NCBI GenBank assembly: GCA_028697145.1
Contig: JAQVFR010000004.1
Location: forward strand, 3,390-67,389
DNA length: 64,000 nucleotides
Direction of reading: 5' to 3'
DNA from: Actinomycetota bacterium
GTDB taxonomy: Bacteria > Actinomycetota > Geothermincolia > Geothermincolales > RBG-13-55-18
Made by a program: the position numbers and the translations under genes. Numbering within the stretch: the stretch's first letter is position 1; each line of letters starts with the position of its first letter. Of the stretch, positions 51,288 through 59,944 are shown in pieces. Under the pieces are notes generated by a model. It saw only the letters and a program-made list of their open reading frames with translations. It was not told the DNA's origin and made no database searches.

Positions 51288-52478
51288 ATGCGTTCAATGT
51301 TGGAGGGAATTCGGGTCATAGACTTCAGCAATACCGTGGCCGGGCCGGGTTGCTCGCTGTTCCTGGCCTGGATGGGGGCGGAAGTGATCAAGGTGGAGCG
51401 GCCGGGGCTTGGCGACGAAGCCCGCCTCTTCCCGCCCTATAAGGACGGGCTGTCGGCCTCCTTCGCCGTGCTCAACAACACCAAACGCGGCATAGTCCTG
51501 GACCTGAAGAAGCCAGAAGCGGTGGAGATATTCAAGGAGCTGGCAGCGGTCTCCGACGTCCTGGTGGAGAATTACCGGCCGGGGGTGATGAAGAACCTAG
51601 GCATCGACTACGAGACCCTCAAGGCGGTGAATCCCAGGCTGGTGATGTGCTCCATCTCGGGATACGGCCAGTACGGACCCCTTTCCGACCTGCCATCCTA
51701 CGATTCCGTCATCCAGGCCATGTGCGGCCTGATGAGCACCACCGGCTGGCCTGACGGACCTCCCACCCGCGCCGGTACCCTCATGGTGGACATCACCACC
51801 GCCTACTGCGCCGCCATGGCCGTCTGTGCCGCCCTCTTCGCACGGGAACGGACCGGAGAGGGGGAATTCCTGGACGTCGCCATGTACGACGTGGGCATCA
51901 CCATGCTGGAGGCCAAATTCGTCGACTACACCGTCTCCGGCAATATAGCCCGGCGTACCGGCAACCGCTTCCCATTCGTCACACCCTTCGACGCCTTCGC
52001 CACCAAGGACGGATACGTCATGCTCATCTGCATCGGCGACCAGCCCTTCCATAACCTGTGCAAGGCCATGGGCCGGCCGGAGCTGGCGGACGACGAGCGC
52101 TTCCGCGACCTCATGGCCCGCAACACCAATGAGCCCGAGCTGAAGCGGATCATCGAGGAATGGGCCTCCGCGTTCACAAACGACGAGATCTGGGAGCTGC
52201 TGAAGGAGCACAGCGTGCCCGGTGCTCCCGTAAAGGATGTCAAGTCCGTGGTAGAGAGCCCCCACACCGCCGCCAGGAACATGCTTGTGGACCTGGAGCA
52301 ACCCGGCGTGGGCACCATCCCCATCTTCGGCTCACCCATCAAGGCACAGGCGAGTGAGATAGGGCCGCGCGGTCCCGCCCCCGCCCCGGGGCAGGACAAC
52401 CACTGGCTCCTGGAGGAATTCCTGGGCAAGAGCGCGGAGCAGGCGGACGAGATCCTCGCCTCCGGGGCCATGGGTTGA
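51288..52478 (+). CDS. Class III CoA-transferase (CaiB/BaiF/Frc family)
   Basis: 396 aa. MLEGIRVIDFSNTVAGPGCS, LFLAWMGAEVIKVERPGLGD, NNTKRGIVLDLKKPEAVEIF, VLVENYRPGVMKNLGIDYE, GYGQYGPLSDLPSYDSVIQA and GEGEFLDVAMYD are hallmarks; the catalytic Asp is expected in the GTLMVDITTAY region. Moves CoA between acyl groups; substrate unknown. GAGGGAGG 8 nt upstream fixes the start. It is divergent from the truncated acyl-CoA ligase, suggesting a former acyl-CoA activation locus. Confidence 0.92.
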   Translation: MRSMLEGIRVIDFSNTVAGPGCSLFLAWMGAEVIKVERPGLGDEARLFPPYKDGLSASFAVLNNTKRGIVLDLKKPEAVEIFKELAAVSDVLVENYRPGVMKNLGIDYETLKAVNPRLVMCSISGYGQYGPLSDLPSYDSVIQAMCGLMSTTGWPDGPPTRAGTLMVDITTAYCAAMAVCAALFARERTGEGEFLDVAMYDVGITMLEAKFVDYTVSGNIARRTGNRFPFVTPFDAFATKDGYVMLICIGDQPFHNLCKAMGRPELADDERFRDLMARNTNEPELKRIIEEWASAFTNDEIWELLKEHSVPGAPVKDVKSVVESPHTAARNMLVDLEQPGVGTIPIFGSPIKAQASEIGPRGPAPAPGQDNHWLLEEFLGKSAEQADEILASGAMG

Positions 52479-52609
52479 ACCCATAAGGTCAGTCCTTGCT
52501 TTCCGCTGCCCACACGGGCCGATGAAAACCGACATTGCGTCGTAATATGTTCGCATGCTAGTATCCATACATAAAACCGAGGCTGTGTCGGAAAACAGGG
52601 GGTGTCAGC

Positions 52610-53425
52610 ATGCTGATCAGGCATAAGGGTAGGAGTAAGAGGAGCTTCGATTTTATCCTCAGCCTTTATAAGTATAAGAACCTGGTCGCCAAGCTCAGCA
52701 ACGTACCCGTCTTGAAGCACATAGGCTGGCGACACCTGGATATGGCCAACACGACCTTGACCTATGTCCCCGTCTACGAGAACCTCGAGCTGCCCGCGGG
52801 CACGGCCGCACCCGTCTCGGTCATCGAGCATTTCATCAATGAGGCGAGCCATCATCTCATCCTCTCGCGCTGCCCCTGCCGCAGCGAGAACGGCTGCCAG
52901 GACCATGACCCCGAGTTCGGCTGCACCTTCCTGGGCCCGGCGGTACGTTACGTCGATCCGGAAGTGGGCAGGCTGGTGAGCAAGGAGGAAGCCCTGGACC
53001 ACCTGCGCCAGGCCACGGAGGCGGGCCTCATCTCCTGCCTGGGCAAGTTCAAGTTCGACGCCGTCATGCTCGGCGTGCAGAGGGACCACCACGACCTCAT
53101 GACCATATGCCACTGCTGCCCCTGCTGCTGCCTCTCCACCGCCATACCGTATGCTTCCCGGGAAACGCGGGATACCGTGGTGAAGCTGGAGGGGGTTTCT
53201 ATCGAACTGGACGCGGAGAAATGCAACGGCTGCGGCAAGTGCGTGAAGGTATGCACGTTCAAACAGATCGAGGTCGTGGACAAGAAGGCGGTCATCGGCG
53301 AGGAGTGCAAGGGGTGCGGCCGCTGCGCCATGGCCTGCAAGCAGGAGGCCATCAGCGTCCGCATCGATGACCCGACCTATATCGAAGCCTGCGTCGACCG
53401 TATCGCCGCCAGGGTGAACATCTGA
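52610..53425 (+). CDS. Cysteine-rich 4Fe-4S protein with C-terminal 2[4Fe-4S] ferredoxin domain
   Basis: 271 aa. The N-terminal 200 residues carry unusual cysteine motifs: LSRCPCRSENGCQDHDPEFG and CTF near residue 85-105, and TICHCCPCCCLSTA near 165. The C-terminus is a classic bacterial ferredoxin domain: CNGCGKCVKVCTFKQIEVV and CKGCGRCAMACKQEAISV. The CHCCPCCC run is seen in uncharacterised Fe-S proteins of anaerobes and may bind a further cluster. Probably an electron-transfer component; the partner is unknown. It lies between the CoA-transferase and moeA. Confidence 0.82.
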   Translation: MLIRHKGRSKRSFDFILSLYKYKNLVAKLSNVPVLKHIGWRHLDMANTTLTYVPVYENLELPAGTAAPVSVIEHFINEASHHLILSRCPCRSENGCQDHDPEFGCTFLGPAVRYVDPEVGRLVSKEEALDHLRQATEAGLISCLGKFKFDAVMLGVQRDHHDLMTICHCCPCCCLSTAIPYASRETRDTVVKLEGVSIELDAEKCNGCGKCVKVCTFKQIEVVDKKAVIGEECKGCGRCAMACKQEAISVRIDDPTYIEACVDRIAARVNI

Positions 53426-53444
53426 GAGCCGGCGCTCACCGGGC

Positions 53445-54650
53445 TCAGCGCAGGAGCTGGATGGTGACCTCCGCGCCGGGCTCGAGGCGTCCCACGTCCT
53501 CCGGCAGGATGGCCAGGGCGTTTCCCAGCACCATGGACCTGAGGATGCCGCTCCCCTGGGGTCCGGTGGCCCGGACGTGATAGGCGCCGTCGTGCCACTG
53601 CGCCACCACGCGGATGTACTCAGCCCTGCCCGTCTTGCGGCCCAGGGGCGTATCGAGGACGGCGCTGACCTCGGGGCGGAACAGTTCCATGCATCCCATC
53701 ATCTTGCGCAGGGCCGGGCGCACGAACTGCTCGAAGGAGACCATCACCGATACGGGATTGCCGGGCAGCCCGAAGAGGGGCTTGCCTCCGATGTGGCCGA
53801 AGGCCTGGGGCTTTCCCGGACGCATGGCCACCTTCCAGAAGTTCATCTCGCCCAGCTTCCCCAGCACGTCCTTGACCATGTCGTAGTCGCCCACGGAGAC
53901 GCCCCCGCTGGTGACGAAGAGGTCCACGCGGTCGAGGTTGTCCAGTATGGTTCGCTCCAGCAGGGCGGCGTCGTCCCTCACCACCCCGAGGCGCAGGGGT
54001 TCCGCCCCCGCCTCCCGCACCATGCCGTAGGTGGTGTAGCTGTTGGAGTCCCGGATCTTGCCGGGGGCCAGCTCCTCGTCCACGCCCACCAGCTCGTCGC
54101 CGGTGGCGATGATCCCCGCCACCGCGCGCCGGAAGCAGCGCACGCGGGCGCAGCCCAGGCTGGCGAGCATGCCGAGCTCCGCGGGGCCCACGGGAGTTCC
54201 CGCCACCATGACCGTCTCCCCCGCCTTTACGTCCTCCCCGGCCTTGCGCACGTGGGAACCGGCGGGCAGCCCTTCCAGGATGAGGACCTTTCCCCCCGCC
54301 GCGCGCGTGGACTCCACCGGGATCACGGTATCGGCTCCGTCCGGCAGCGGCGCCCCGGTCATGATGCGCAGGGCCTGCCCTTCTCCCACCTCGGCATCGG
54401 CCGTATATCCGGCCGGCAGGTCGCCGAGCACCTCCAGCTCCACCGCTTTTTCCGCGGAGGCGCCGGCGATGTCGCCCGCCTGCACCGCGTATCCGTCCAT
54501 GGCGGAGTTGTCGAAGGGCGGGATATGGTTGGACGCGACACTATCCTGCGCCAGGCTCAGCCCCAGCGCCTCCAGGAGCGGCAGCTCGACCTCCTCCAGC
54601 CTGGATATGGAGTCGAGCACCAGCTTTCTTGCCTCTTCCACCGACAGCAT
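53445..54650 (-). CDS. moeA: Molybdopterin molybdenumtransferase (MoeA)
   Basis: 401 aa. Inserts molybdenum or tungsten into adenylylated molybdopterin. IPPFDNSAMDGYAVQAGD, IMTGAPLPDGADTVIPVE, GIIATGDELV, TSGGVSVGDYDMVKDVL, and FGLPGNPVSVMVSFEQF are MoeA signatures; MoeA_C follows. GGAGG 9 nt upstream places the start at MLSVEEARKL. 31 bp after the second TupA-like gene, so probably co-transcribed; given the tungstate transporter nearby, the metal may be tungsten. Confidence 0.93.
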   Translation of the reverse strand: MLSVEEARKLVLDSISRLEEVELPLLEALGLSLAQDSVASNHIPPFDNSAMDGYAVQAGDIAGASAEKAVELEVLGDLPAGYTADAEVGEGQALRIMTGAPLPDGADTVIPVESTRAAGGKVLILEGLPAGSHVRKAGEDVKAGETVMVAGTPVGPAELGMLASLGCARVRCFRRAVAGIIATGDELVGVDEELAPGKIRDSNSYTTYGMVREAGAEPLRLGVVRDDAALLERTILDNLDRVDLFVTSGGVSVGDYDMVKDVLGKLGEMNFWKVAMRPGKPQAFGHIGGKPLFGLPGNPVSVMVSFEQFVRPALRKMMGCMELFRPEVSAVLDTPLGRKTGRAEYIRVVAQWHDGAYHVRATGPQGSGILRSMVLGNALAILPEDVGRLEPGAEVTIQLLR

Positions 54651-54681
54651 CTTCAAAACCTCCAGGAGTCCTATTCCACCA

Positions 54682-55485
54682 TTATTCCCCGGACGGGGTC
54701 CACGCCCCCAGGCCCATGACGGACCGGGCATTCTCCGAGAGCAGGTATTCTATTAGTTCCAGCGCCCCGTCCTGATCGGTATCGGGGTAGGTCATGACGC
54801 TCACCGCCGCGGCGTGGTAGATATCGACGAGCTCCTCGTCTCCCTGCAGTAATATCTCCAGCTCGAGCTCGCTCGCCAGCCTCTCGTAGCTGCCGCGGCC
54901 GGCAAGCGTGTACGCGCCCTCCCGCGACGCCTCCCGCAGAGACTCCTCCGCGTCTCCCTGCGTCGGCAGCAGCCACTCTCCCGTCGTTCCGGCCCCGGAG
55001 AGGCTCCAGATGAGGTTCTGCCTGCTGGCCGTCCCCGAGCCGTCGAAACGCAGGATGAAGGTCTGCCCCGCCTCGGCTATCTTTTTGAACGCATCCGTGG
55101 CGCTCCCGGCCTCCCTCACGCCCGCGGGGTCTTCGGGGGGCCCCAGCACCACGAAATCGCCGCGCATCACCTCCCGGCTTCCCTCCAGGTATCCCGATCG
55201 CTCCAGTTCCTCTTTCAAGTCAGCGATATGGGTGAGGATGAGGTCGCACTCACCGTGCCGCGCCATAGCAAAAGCCTCTTCGTCGGGGACCACTATCAGC
55301 TCTACCCGCCTTCCCGACCTGGCCTGGAAATCCTTTACCCATACCTGCAGGATGCCGCTTCCCTCCAGGTCGTTGGCGGCGGCGATAACAAGCGTCCCAT
55401 CGCCGCCACCACAGCCCGACAGCAACGCAGGCAACACGATAAAGGCAAGAAGAAGCGCCGGCACAGGTAACAATATCCTTTTCAT
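54682..55485 (-). CDS. TupA-like oxyanion-binding lipoprotein (second copy)
   Basis: 267 aa. Lipoprotein signal with LLSGCGGG lipobox (residues about 19-28). The mature part resembles tungstate/phosphate-type binding proteins: IAAANDLEGSGILQVWVKDF, ARHGECDLILTHI, FVVLGPPEDPAGV, RFDGSGTASRQNLIWSL, SREGAYTLAGRGSYERL. It diverges from the tupA at 58.6 kb in the ligand loop (NDLEGSG instead of TTTSTQDSG), so specificity may differ. No permease or ATPase of its own; it may feed the TupBC transporter. Confidence 0.82.
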   Translation of the reverse strand: MKRILLPVPALLLAFIVLPALLSGCGGGDGTLVIAAANDLEGSGILQVWVKDFQARSGRRVELIVVPDEEAFAMARHGECDLILTHIADLKEELERSGYLEGSREVMRGDFVVLGPPEDPAGVREAGSATDAFKKIAEAGQTFILRFDGSGTASRQNLIWSLSGAGTTGEWLLPTQGDAEESLREASREGAYTLAGRGSYERLASELELEILLQGDEELVDIYHAAAVSVMTYPDTDQDGALELIEYLLSENARSVMGLGAWTPSGE

Positions 55486-55513
55486 GGTGATATTCTACAC
55501 CAGCCCGGGACGG

Positions 55514-55789
55514 GAGGCGCTCGGGCGATCCCATCTTCGCTGCCACCAGCCCGGGCTCGACTGGGTCGGTCGGAGCGGAGCGTATAGAGCGGAGCGAGAC
55601 CGTTACCCAGCGGTCCGGGCCGCAAAAGAAGCCCGTGCATCGAACAGGCTGATGCCGGATGTCCGTCCGGGTGTCGCTCGCCGGGTATGAGGCGCTCGGG
55701 CGATCCCATCTTCGCTGCCACCAGCCCGGGCTCGACTGGGTCGGTCGGAGCGGAGCGAGACCGTTACCCAGCGGCCCGGGCCGCAAAAG
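55514..55789. repeat. Pair of about 101-bp direct repeats (GTAACGGTCTCGCT family)
   Basis: 55514-55628 and 55689-55789 match over 101 bp (one substitution), except that the first has a 14-bp internal duplication around GCGGAGCG. The core on the minus strand is GGGTAACGGTCTCGCTCCGC. A third, partial copy is at 12476-12510. They fill the 321-bp gap between tupC and the second tupA-like gene; no gene is seen there. Confidence 0.85.
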
Positions 55790-55806
55790 CACCTGAACCA
55801 GGGCGT

Positions 55807-56910
55807 CTATCTCCCGGACCCCACGTAAGGCATGACATGGATCGAGGTGGCCTTGACCACCGCCGTCACCACGCGGCCGGGTTCTATGTCCATCTCCTCC
55901 CGCGAGGCCAGGGTTATGTAGGCCACGAGGGGGAACCCGCAGTCGAGGCTGACCTTCACCAGCGCACCGAGGGCCTTGACGTCTTTCACGCGCGCGGGCA
56001 GGCGGTTGCGCGCCGAGCCTGCATCCCCGGAGTCGGCCAGCAGCACCACCTCCTCGGGATGGATGAGCACCTTAACGGGCGAGCCCGGCGGTTGTACGCA
56101 CAGGGCTTCCATCCTGGTACCGCCTATGTCGATCTCGGCCATGCCCTCGCGGCAGGACATCACAGAGCCCTCGAACAGGTTCTCCGCCCCCAGGAACTCC
56201 GCCACCGCCTCGTTCGCCGGCTGCCCGAAAACCTCCGTCGGCTTTCCCACCTGCTGCAGCCTCCCGTCGAGCAGCACCGCCAGCTTGTCGGCGATCTCCA
56301 ACACCTCGTGGTAATCGTGGGTCACGTAGACGGCGGTGACCCCCATCTCCTTCACCAGGCGCGATATATCCTCGCGCAATGACTTGCGGGTCGGCACGTC
56401 CAGGGAAGCGAGGGGTTCGTCCATGAGCAGCAGGCGCGGCTGCAGCACCATGGCCCTCCCCAGGGTGACCTTCTGGGCTTCCCCGCCGGAGAGGGTCATG
56501 GCGTCCCGCTCCGCCATTTCCTCCAGGCCCAGCATCCGCAGCATCTCATGCACCTTTCCGCCCCTCTCCTCCTTGCACACGCGGTGCATCCTGAGGCCGT
56601 ACGAGATGTTCGCTCGCACCGTGCGCTTGAAGAGCAGGGGCTCCTGGAAGATCATGGCCATCTGCCACGAGAGCTCGCGCTTCTCTTTCCTGCTCATGGC
56701 GGAAAGGCGAGCCCCGTTCCAGAAGGCTATCTCGCCGGCGACGGGTTCCTCGAGAAGGTTGATGATCCTGAGCAGCGTGCTCTTGCCCGAGCCGTTGGGC
56801 CCTATCACCGCGAGTATCTCGCCCTCGATGAGCTCGAGGCTGTCGACTTCCAGGACCTGCCTCCCATCGTAGGAGTGCTTCAATCCCTCGATGCTGAGAA
56901 AGACGCTCAA
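55807..56910 (-). CDS. tupC: Tungstate ABC transporter ATP-binding protein (TupC)
   Basis: 367 aa. Walker A GPNGSGKST, Q-loop MIFQEPLLFKR, signature TLSGGEAQKVTLGRAM, Walker B LLLMDEPLASLD, switch His YVTHDYHEV. The C-terminal third is a TOBE/MOP-like oxyanion regulatory region (VKALGALVKVSLDCGFPLVA). The start is taken as TTG 56910, which overlaps the tupB stop as TTGA and has AAGGAGG 8 nt upstream; the longer frame to 57006 would lie inside tupB. Confidence 0.88.
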   Translation of the reverse strand: MSVFLSIEGLKHSYDGRQVLEVDSLELIEGEILAVIGPNGSGKSTLLRIINLLEEPVAGEIAFWNGARLSAMSRKEKRELSWQMAMIFQEPLLFKRTVRANISYGLRMHRVCKEERGGKVHEMLRMLGLEEMAERDAMTLSGGEAQKVTLGRAMVLQPRLLLMDEPLASLDVPTRKSLREDISRLVKEMGVTAVYVTHDYHEVLEIADKLAVLLDGRLQQVGKPTEVFGQPANEAVAEFLGAENLFEGSVMSCREGMAEIDIGGTRMEALCVQPPGSPVKVLIHPEEVVLLADSGDAGSARNRLPARVKDVKALGALVKVSLDCGFPLVAYITLASREEMDIEPGRVVTAVVKATSIHVMPYVGSGR

Positions 56911-57674
56911 GACGGCGCCTCCTTGCGGCGGCGTGATATAAGGTTTCGGGCCATCCGCGCCGGCTGGCTCAGCAGGGTGCCCTGCTGGATCAGGGTCATA
57001 AGCCACACCAGGAGGACGGTGATGCCCAGAAGGATGATGCCCAGCGCGATGGCCGCGGTGCTGTTGCCCTTGCTGACCTCCAGCACGGTTGCCGTGGTCA
57101 GGGTCCGCGTATATGGCTCTCCGCCCAGCAGGAGGTTGCCTCCCACCATCATCGCCGCCCCCACCTCAGAGATGATGCCCCCGAAACCGGCGATGACCGC
57201 CGCCACCAGGGAGAGGCGGTTCTCCCGCAGCAGGGTCATGGTCGAGCGTATCTCCCCGGCGCCCAGGGACTTGGACTGCAGCCTCAACTTGGGGTTGACG
57301 TTCTGCATGGCGGCCATGGTTATGCCCGCGATCAGGGGCATGGCCAGCACGATCTCGGCCACGATGATCGCCTTGGGGGTATACAGCCAGTTCAGGAAAC
57401 CCAGTGGACCCCTTCTCTTGAGGAAGAGATAGACGAAAAGTCCGACCACGACGGGCGGCAGGCCCATGCCGGCGTTGACCAGGGTAACAACGAATTTGCG
57501 GCCGCGGAAGCGGTAGAGGGCAAGCGCCGAGCCCAGGGGAACGCCGATGATCATGCCGAAGAAGGTGGCGATGGCGCAGATATACAGGGTGAAGAGGGTG
57601 ATCCTCATCACGTAGGGATCGAGACTGAATATCATTTTTATGGCTTCGACGAAGCCTTCCCAGATGTCTCCCAT
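56907..57674 (-). CDS. tupB: Tungstate ABC transporter permease (TupB)
   Basis: 255 aa, about six transmembrane helices. The EAA loop region is KSLGAGEIRSTMTLLRENR, and the family motif GFGGIISEVGAAMMVGGNL is characteristic of TupB/WtpB-type permeases. Forms the membrane channel with TupC and receives tungstate from TupA. 95 bp after tupA with a strong hairpin in the gap. Confidence 0.92.
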   Translation of the reverse strand: MGDIWEGFVEAIKMIFSLDPYVMRITLFTLYICAIATFFGMIIGVPLGSALALYRFRGRKFVVTLVNAGMGLPPVVVGLFVYLFLKRRGPLGFLNWLYTPKAIIVAEIVLAMPLIAGITMAAMQNVNPKLRLQSKSLGAGEIRSTMTLLRENRLSLVAAVIAGFGGIISEVGAAMMVGGNLLLGGEPYTRTLTTATVLEVSKGNSTAAIALGIILLGITVLLVWLMTLIQQGTLLSQPARMARNLISRRRKEAPS

Positions 57675-57720
57675 CTCCTATGCCACCTCCCGACGAAAAA
57701 CGCGCATGCTATCGGAATGC

Positions 57721-57744
57721 GGCCCCGGCGTCTCCGCCGGGGCC
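57721..57744 (-). terminator. Intercistronic hairpin between tupA and tupB
   Basis: Ten-bp perfect stem GGCCCCGGCG/CGCCGGGGCC with a GAGA loop (GNRA type) on the minus strand. No immediate T-tract follows. Such hairpins after binding-protein genes usually stabilise upstream mRNA or reduce readthrough into the permease gene. Confidence 0.6.
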
Positions 57745-57769
57745 TTGTCATTCCCTATGATAACCCGGA

Positions 57770-58621
57770 TCAGAGGGCGTCGGGGTAGAACAGCGGCTGC
57801 CCGTACTCCTCCACGCCGAACTCGTCGAGAAACTCCTGCGCCTGCGGTGAGACGCAGAATTGGTTGAAGGCCTTGGCTCCCTCGTGGTTCACGTCTGGCC
57901 ACTTCTCCGGGTTTACGTTCATGACGTGATAGTTGTTGAAAAGGATGGGGTCGCCTTCGGACAGGATCTCCAGCTCCAGTTCGTCTTTCATGCTGAGGTA
58001 GGTTCCGCGGTCGGAAAGGGTGTACGCCCCTTCCTCCGACGCGATGCGCAGGGTATCCCCCATGCCCTTGCCGCTCTCGACGTACCATGCGCCCTCGGGG
58101 GAGATGCCGGCCGCTTTCCAGACATTCAGCTCCTTGGTGTGGGTGCCGGACTCGTCCGCGCGGGAGATGAACTTGGATTGGGAAGTCGAGATGGCCGCGA
58201 AGGCATCCTTCGCCTCCATGTCATCCGCGATATTGGCCGGGTTGGAGGCCGGCCCGACGATAATGAAATCGTTGTGCATGACCGCGTTGCGGTCGACGGC
58301 ATATCCCTCCTCCACCAGCTCCTCCTCGGCGGCGGGACTGTGCACCAGCATGACGTCGCATTCCCCGTTGCGCCCCATCTCCATGGCCGCGCCGCTGCCC
58401 ACGGCGATGACCTTCACCACGTAGGGATTTTCCTCCTCGAACATCGGCACCCATTCGTCGAGCAGGCCCGAATCCTGGGTGCTGGTCGTGGTGGCGAGGA
58501 TAAGCTCCGTCCTTTCCTCGGGTTTCGTCTCCTCCTCGCCGCACCCCGTGATCGCGGCCACCAGGGAAAGGGCGACGATTAGACCTGTTATAAAGACTAT
58601 CCATTTCTTCATCTTCAACAA
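57770..58621 (-). CDS. tupA: Tungstate-binding lipoprotein (TupA)
   Basis: 283 aa. Lipoprotein signal with AAITGCGEE lipobox (residues about 22-30). The ligand motif LATTTSTQDSGLLDEWVP is the TupA hallmark; GRNGECDVMLVHSPAAEEE, MHNDFIIVGPASNPANI, FISRADESGTHTKEL, GKGMGDTLRIASEEGAYTL and SDRGTYLSM complete the family pattern. Captures tungstate outside the membrane for TupBC. Start at MLKMKKWIVF, or the ATG three codons on. Confidence 0.94.
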   Translation of the reverse strand: MLKMKKWIVFITGLIVALSLVAAITGCGEEETKPEERTELILATTTSTQDSGLLDEWVPMFEEENPYVVKVIAVGSGAAMEMGRNGECDVMLVHSPAAEEELVEEGYAVDRNAVMHNDFIIVGPASNPANIADDMEAKDAFAAISTSQSKFISRADESGTHTKELNVWKAAGISPEGAWYVESGKGMGDTLRIASEEGAYTLSDRGTYLSMKDELELEILSEGDPILFNNYHVMNVNPEKWPDVNHEGAKAFNQFCVSPQAQEFLDEFGVEEYGQPLFYPDAL

Positions 58622-58801
58622 GCTTCCTTTCTTGATCCGATGCCGTCATTTCCGGCATGAACTGCAGCAGCCCTCTCTCGACGACACCCGCAAGGCGTTC
58701 GCGCGAGCATTCAAACAGGGCCGCCCCCTGCAAGAGGGCGCATCGCCTCGATCAGCCACCTCCTTTCCGGACACGGGAGGGCATGGGGATTCTTCCCATA
58801 C
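58622..58801 (-). promoter_or_regulatory. Leader region of tupA with hairpins
   Basis: The 180-bp gap before tupA contains, on the minus strand, a GC-rich hairpin (CGCCCTC, TTGC loop, AGGGGGCG) and a TGCCG/CGGCA hairpin about 20 nt before tupA. It could hold attenuation or metal-cofactor control, but no riboswitch consensus is recognisable. Confidence 0.3.
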
Positions 58802-59665
58802 CTAGAAGCAGCCGAGGGAGCATTTCACGATCTTGATATCAAGCGCGTTGGCCGCTTTTCCGACCTCCGCGGCCGGGACCCCCATCTCCTCGGCCAGCTT
58901 GAGCGCCACCGCGCAGGATATGCGCCCCTCCTCGGCCTTGGCCTTCACGGCCTCCATCACTTTCTCGTCCATCTCGCTCGACATGAATCCACCTCCTATC
59001 CTGCCGGCGGCGCGGGAGAGCACGATCTCCCATGCCCTGTTCCGGCCCAATTCCGACACGACCACGATCTTCGCGCCGGGGTTCATCTTCTTTATCTCCC
59101 GCTCCAGCGAGAGTATCTCCCCGCCGGAGAGCGACTCTTCGCCGTTAACTACTACGGTGTGGGCTTTGCGTATGGCGTCGAACGCGGAAGGCTTGAAGTC
59201 ACCGAAACCGCGCCCCATGATGAACACGGCGAAATCGGGTTCCAGGTGCGCGAGAACGCTGTTGCCCTCCACGACCACCACGGGGGCGTCAATGCGGGCC
59301 AAGGCCTTCCCCAGGTCCTCGGGCAGGTCGCGCGCGGTCGTCCGTATCCAGAACACCGGGAAAGCCCCGGCTTCCAGCATCCTGGCGGTGTCCGTCCCCT
59401 TCTTTTCCACGGGTTCCCGCTCCTCGACCACCGCCTCGCCGTCAGGACGCTCTTCGTGGAGGGTGACCTTCATGGCAGCGCATTCACGACAGTGCTCCAC
59501 GAGGTATGCGACCAGTGAACTCTTGCCGATGTCCTTGTTCGCTCCCGAGATGGTGATTATCCCGGGCAGCCCATGGACCGAAAAAAGCCCGTCCGGAGAG
59601 GACGAGCGTGCATTTTCCACCTGACTCCTCTCCTTTCCAATCGCGGGAGGCACAGGCGTTTCCAT
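58802..59665 (-). CDS. MobB-like P-loop NTPase with conserved C-terminal Cys tail
   Basis: 287 aa. Walker A GIITISGANKDIGKSSLVAY (residues about 35-54); IDAPVVVVEGNSVLAHLEPD resembles the DExx/GNS region of MobB/Dtb-type proteins; VVSELGRNRAWEIVLSRA follows. The last 60 residues (ISCAVALKLAEEMGVP, AEVGKAANALDIKIVKCSLG, CF end) form a separate helical tail ending in Cys-x4-Cys. Position upstream of tupABC suggests a job in tungsto- or molybdo-pterin cofactor processing. Not a confident MobB; could be a cofactor insertion or sensing ATPase. Confidence 0.68.
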   Translation of the reverse strand: METPVPPAIGKERSQVENARSSSPDGLFSVHGLPGIITISGANKDIGKSSLVAYLVEHCRECAAMKVTLHEERPDGEAVVEEREPVEKKGTDTARMLEAGAFPVFWIRTTARDLPEDLGKALARIDAPVVVVEGNSVLAHLEPDFAVFIMGRGFGDFKPSAFDAIRKAHTVVVNGEESLSGGEILSLEREIKKMNPGAKIVVVSELGRNRAWEIVLSRAAGRIGGGFMSSEMDEKVMEAVKAKAEEGRISCAVALKLAEEMGVPAAEVGKAANALDIKIVKCSLGCF

Positions 59666-59944
59666 CTGTACCCTATCGGTCAGGCGCCCTAGCCGCCGCC
59701 TTAGGCGACCTGACTCGGAGAGCTGCGTCCGCCATTTTCGATTGCGGTGAAATTGTAACCCCCAACCGTTGCCATTTCAAGGACGGGGGACAGGTCGGGG
59801 GAGGGCTACGGGGATCGCGAGATGCGGTTACAATAACGGGAGGGATACGATGCGGGGCAATGGGCCGGCCGCGTGCCTGCAGGCCACACGCGCCGCGGCC
59901 GGATGGTATCAACGGAGGAACCGCCCCGAGACGCGGAGGACAGG

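Noticed and set aside
58622-58801. Moco/Tuco-type riboswitch upstream of tupA
   Set aside because: Hairpins exist, but I could not match the conserved elements of that motif; a covariance-model search would settle it.
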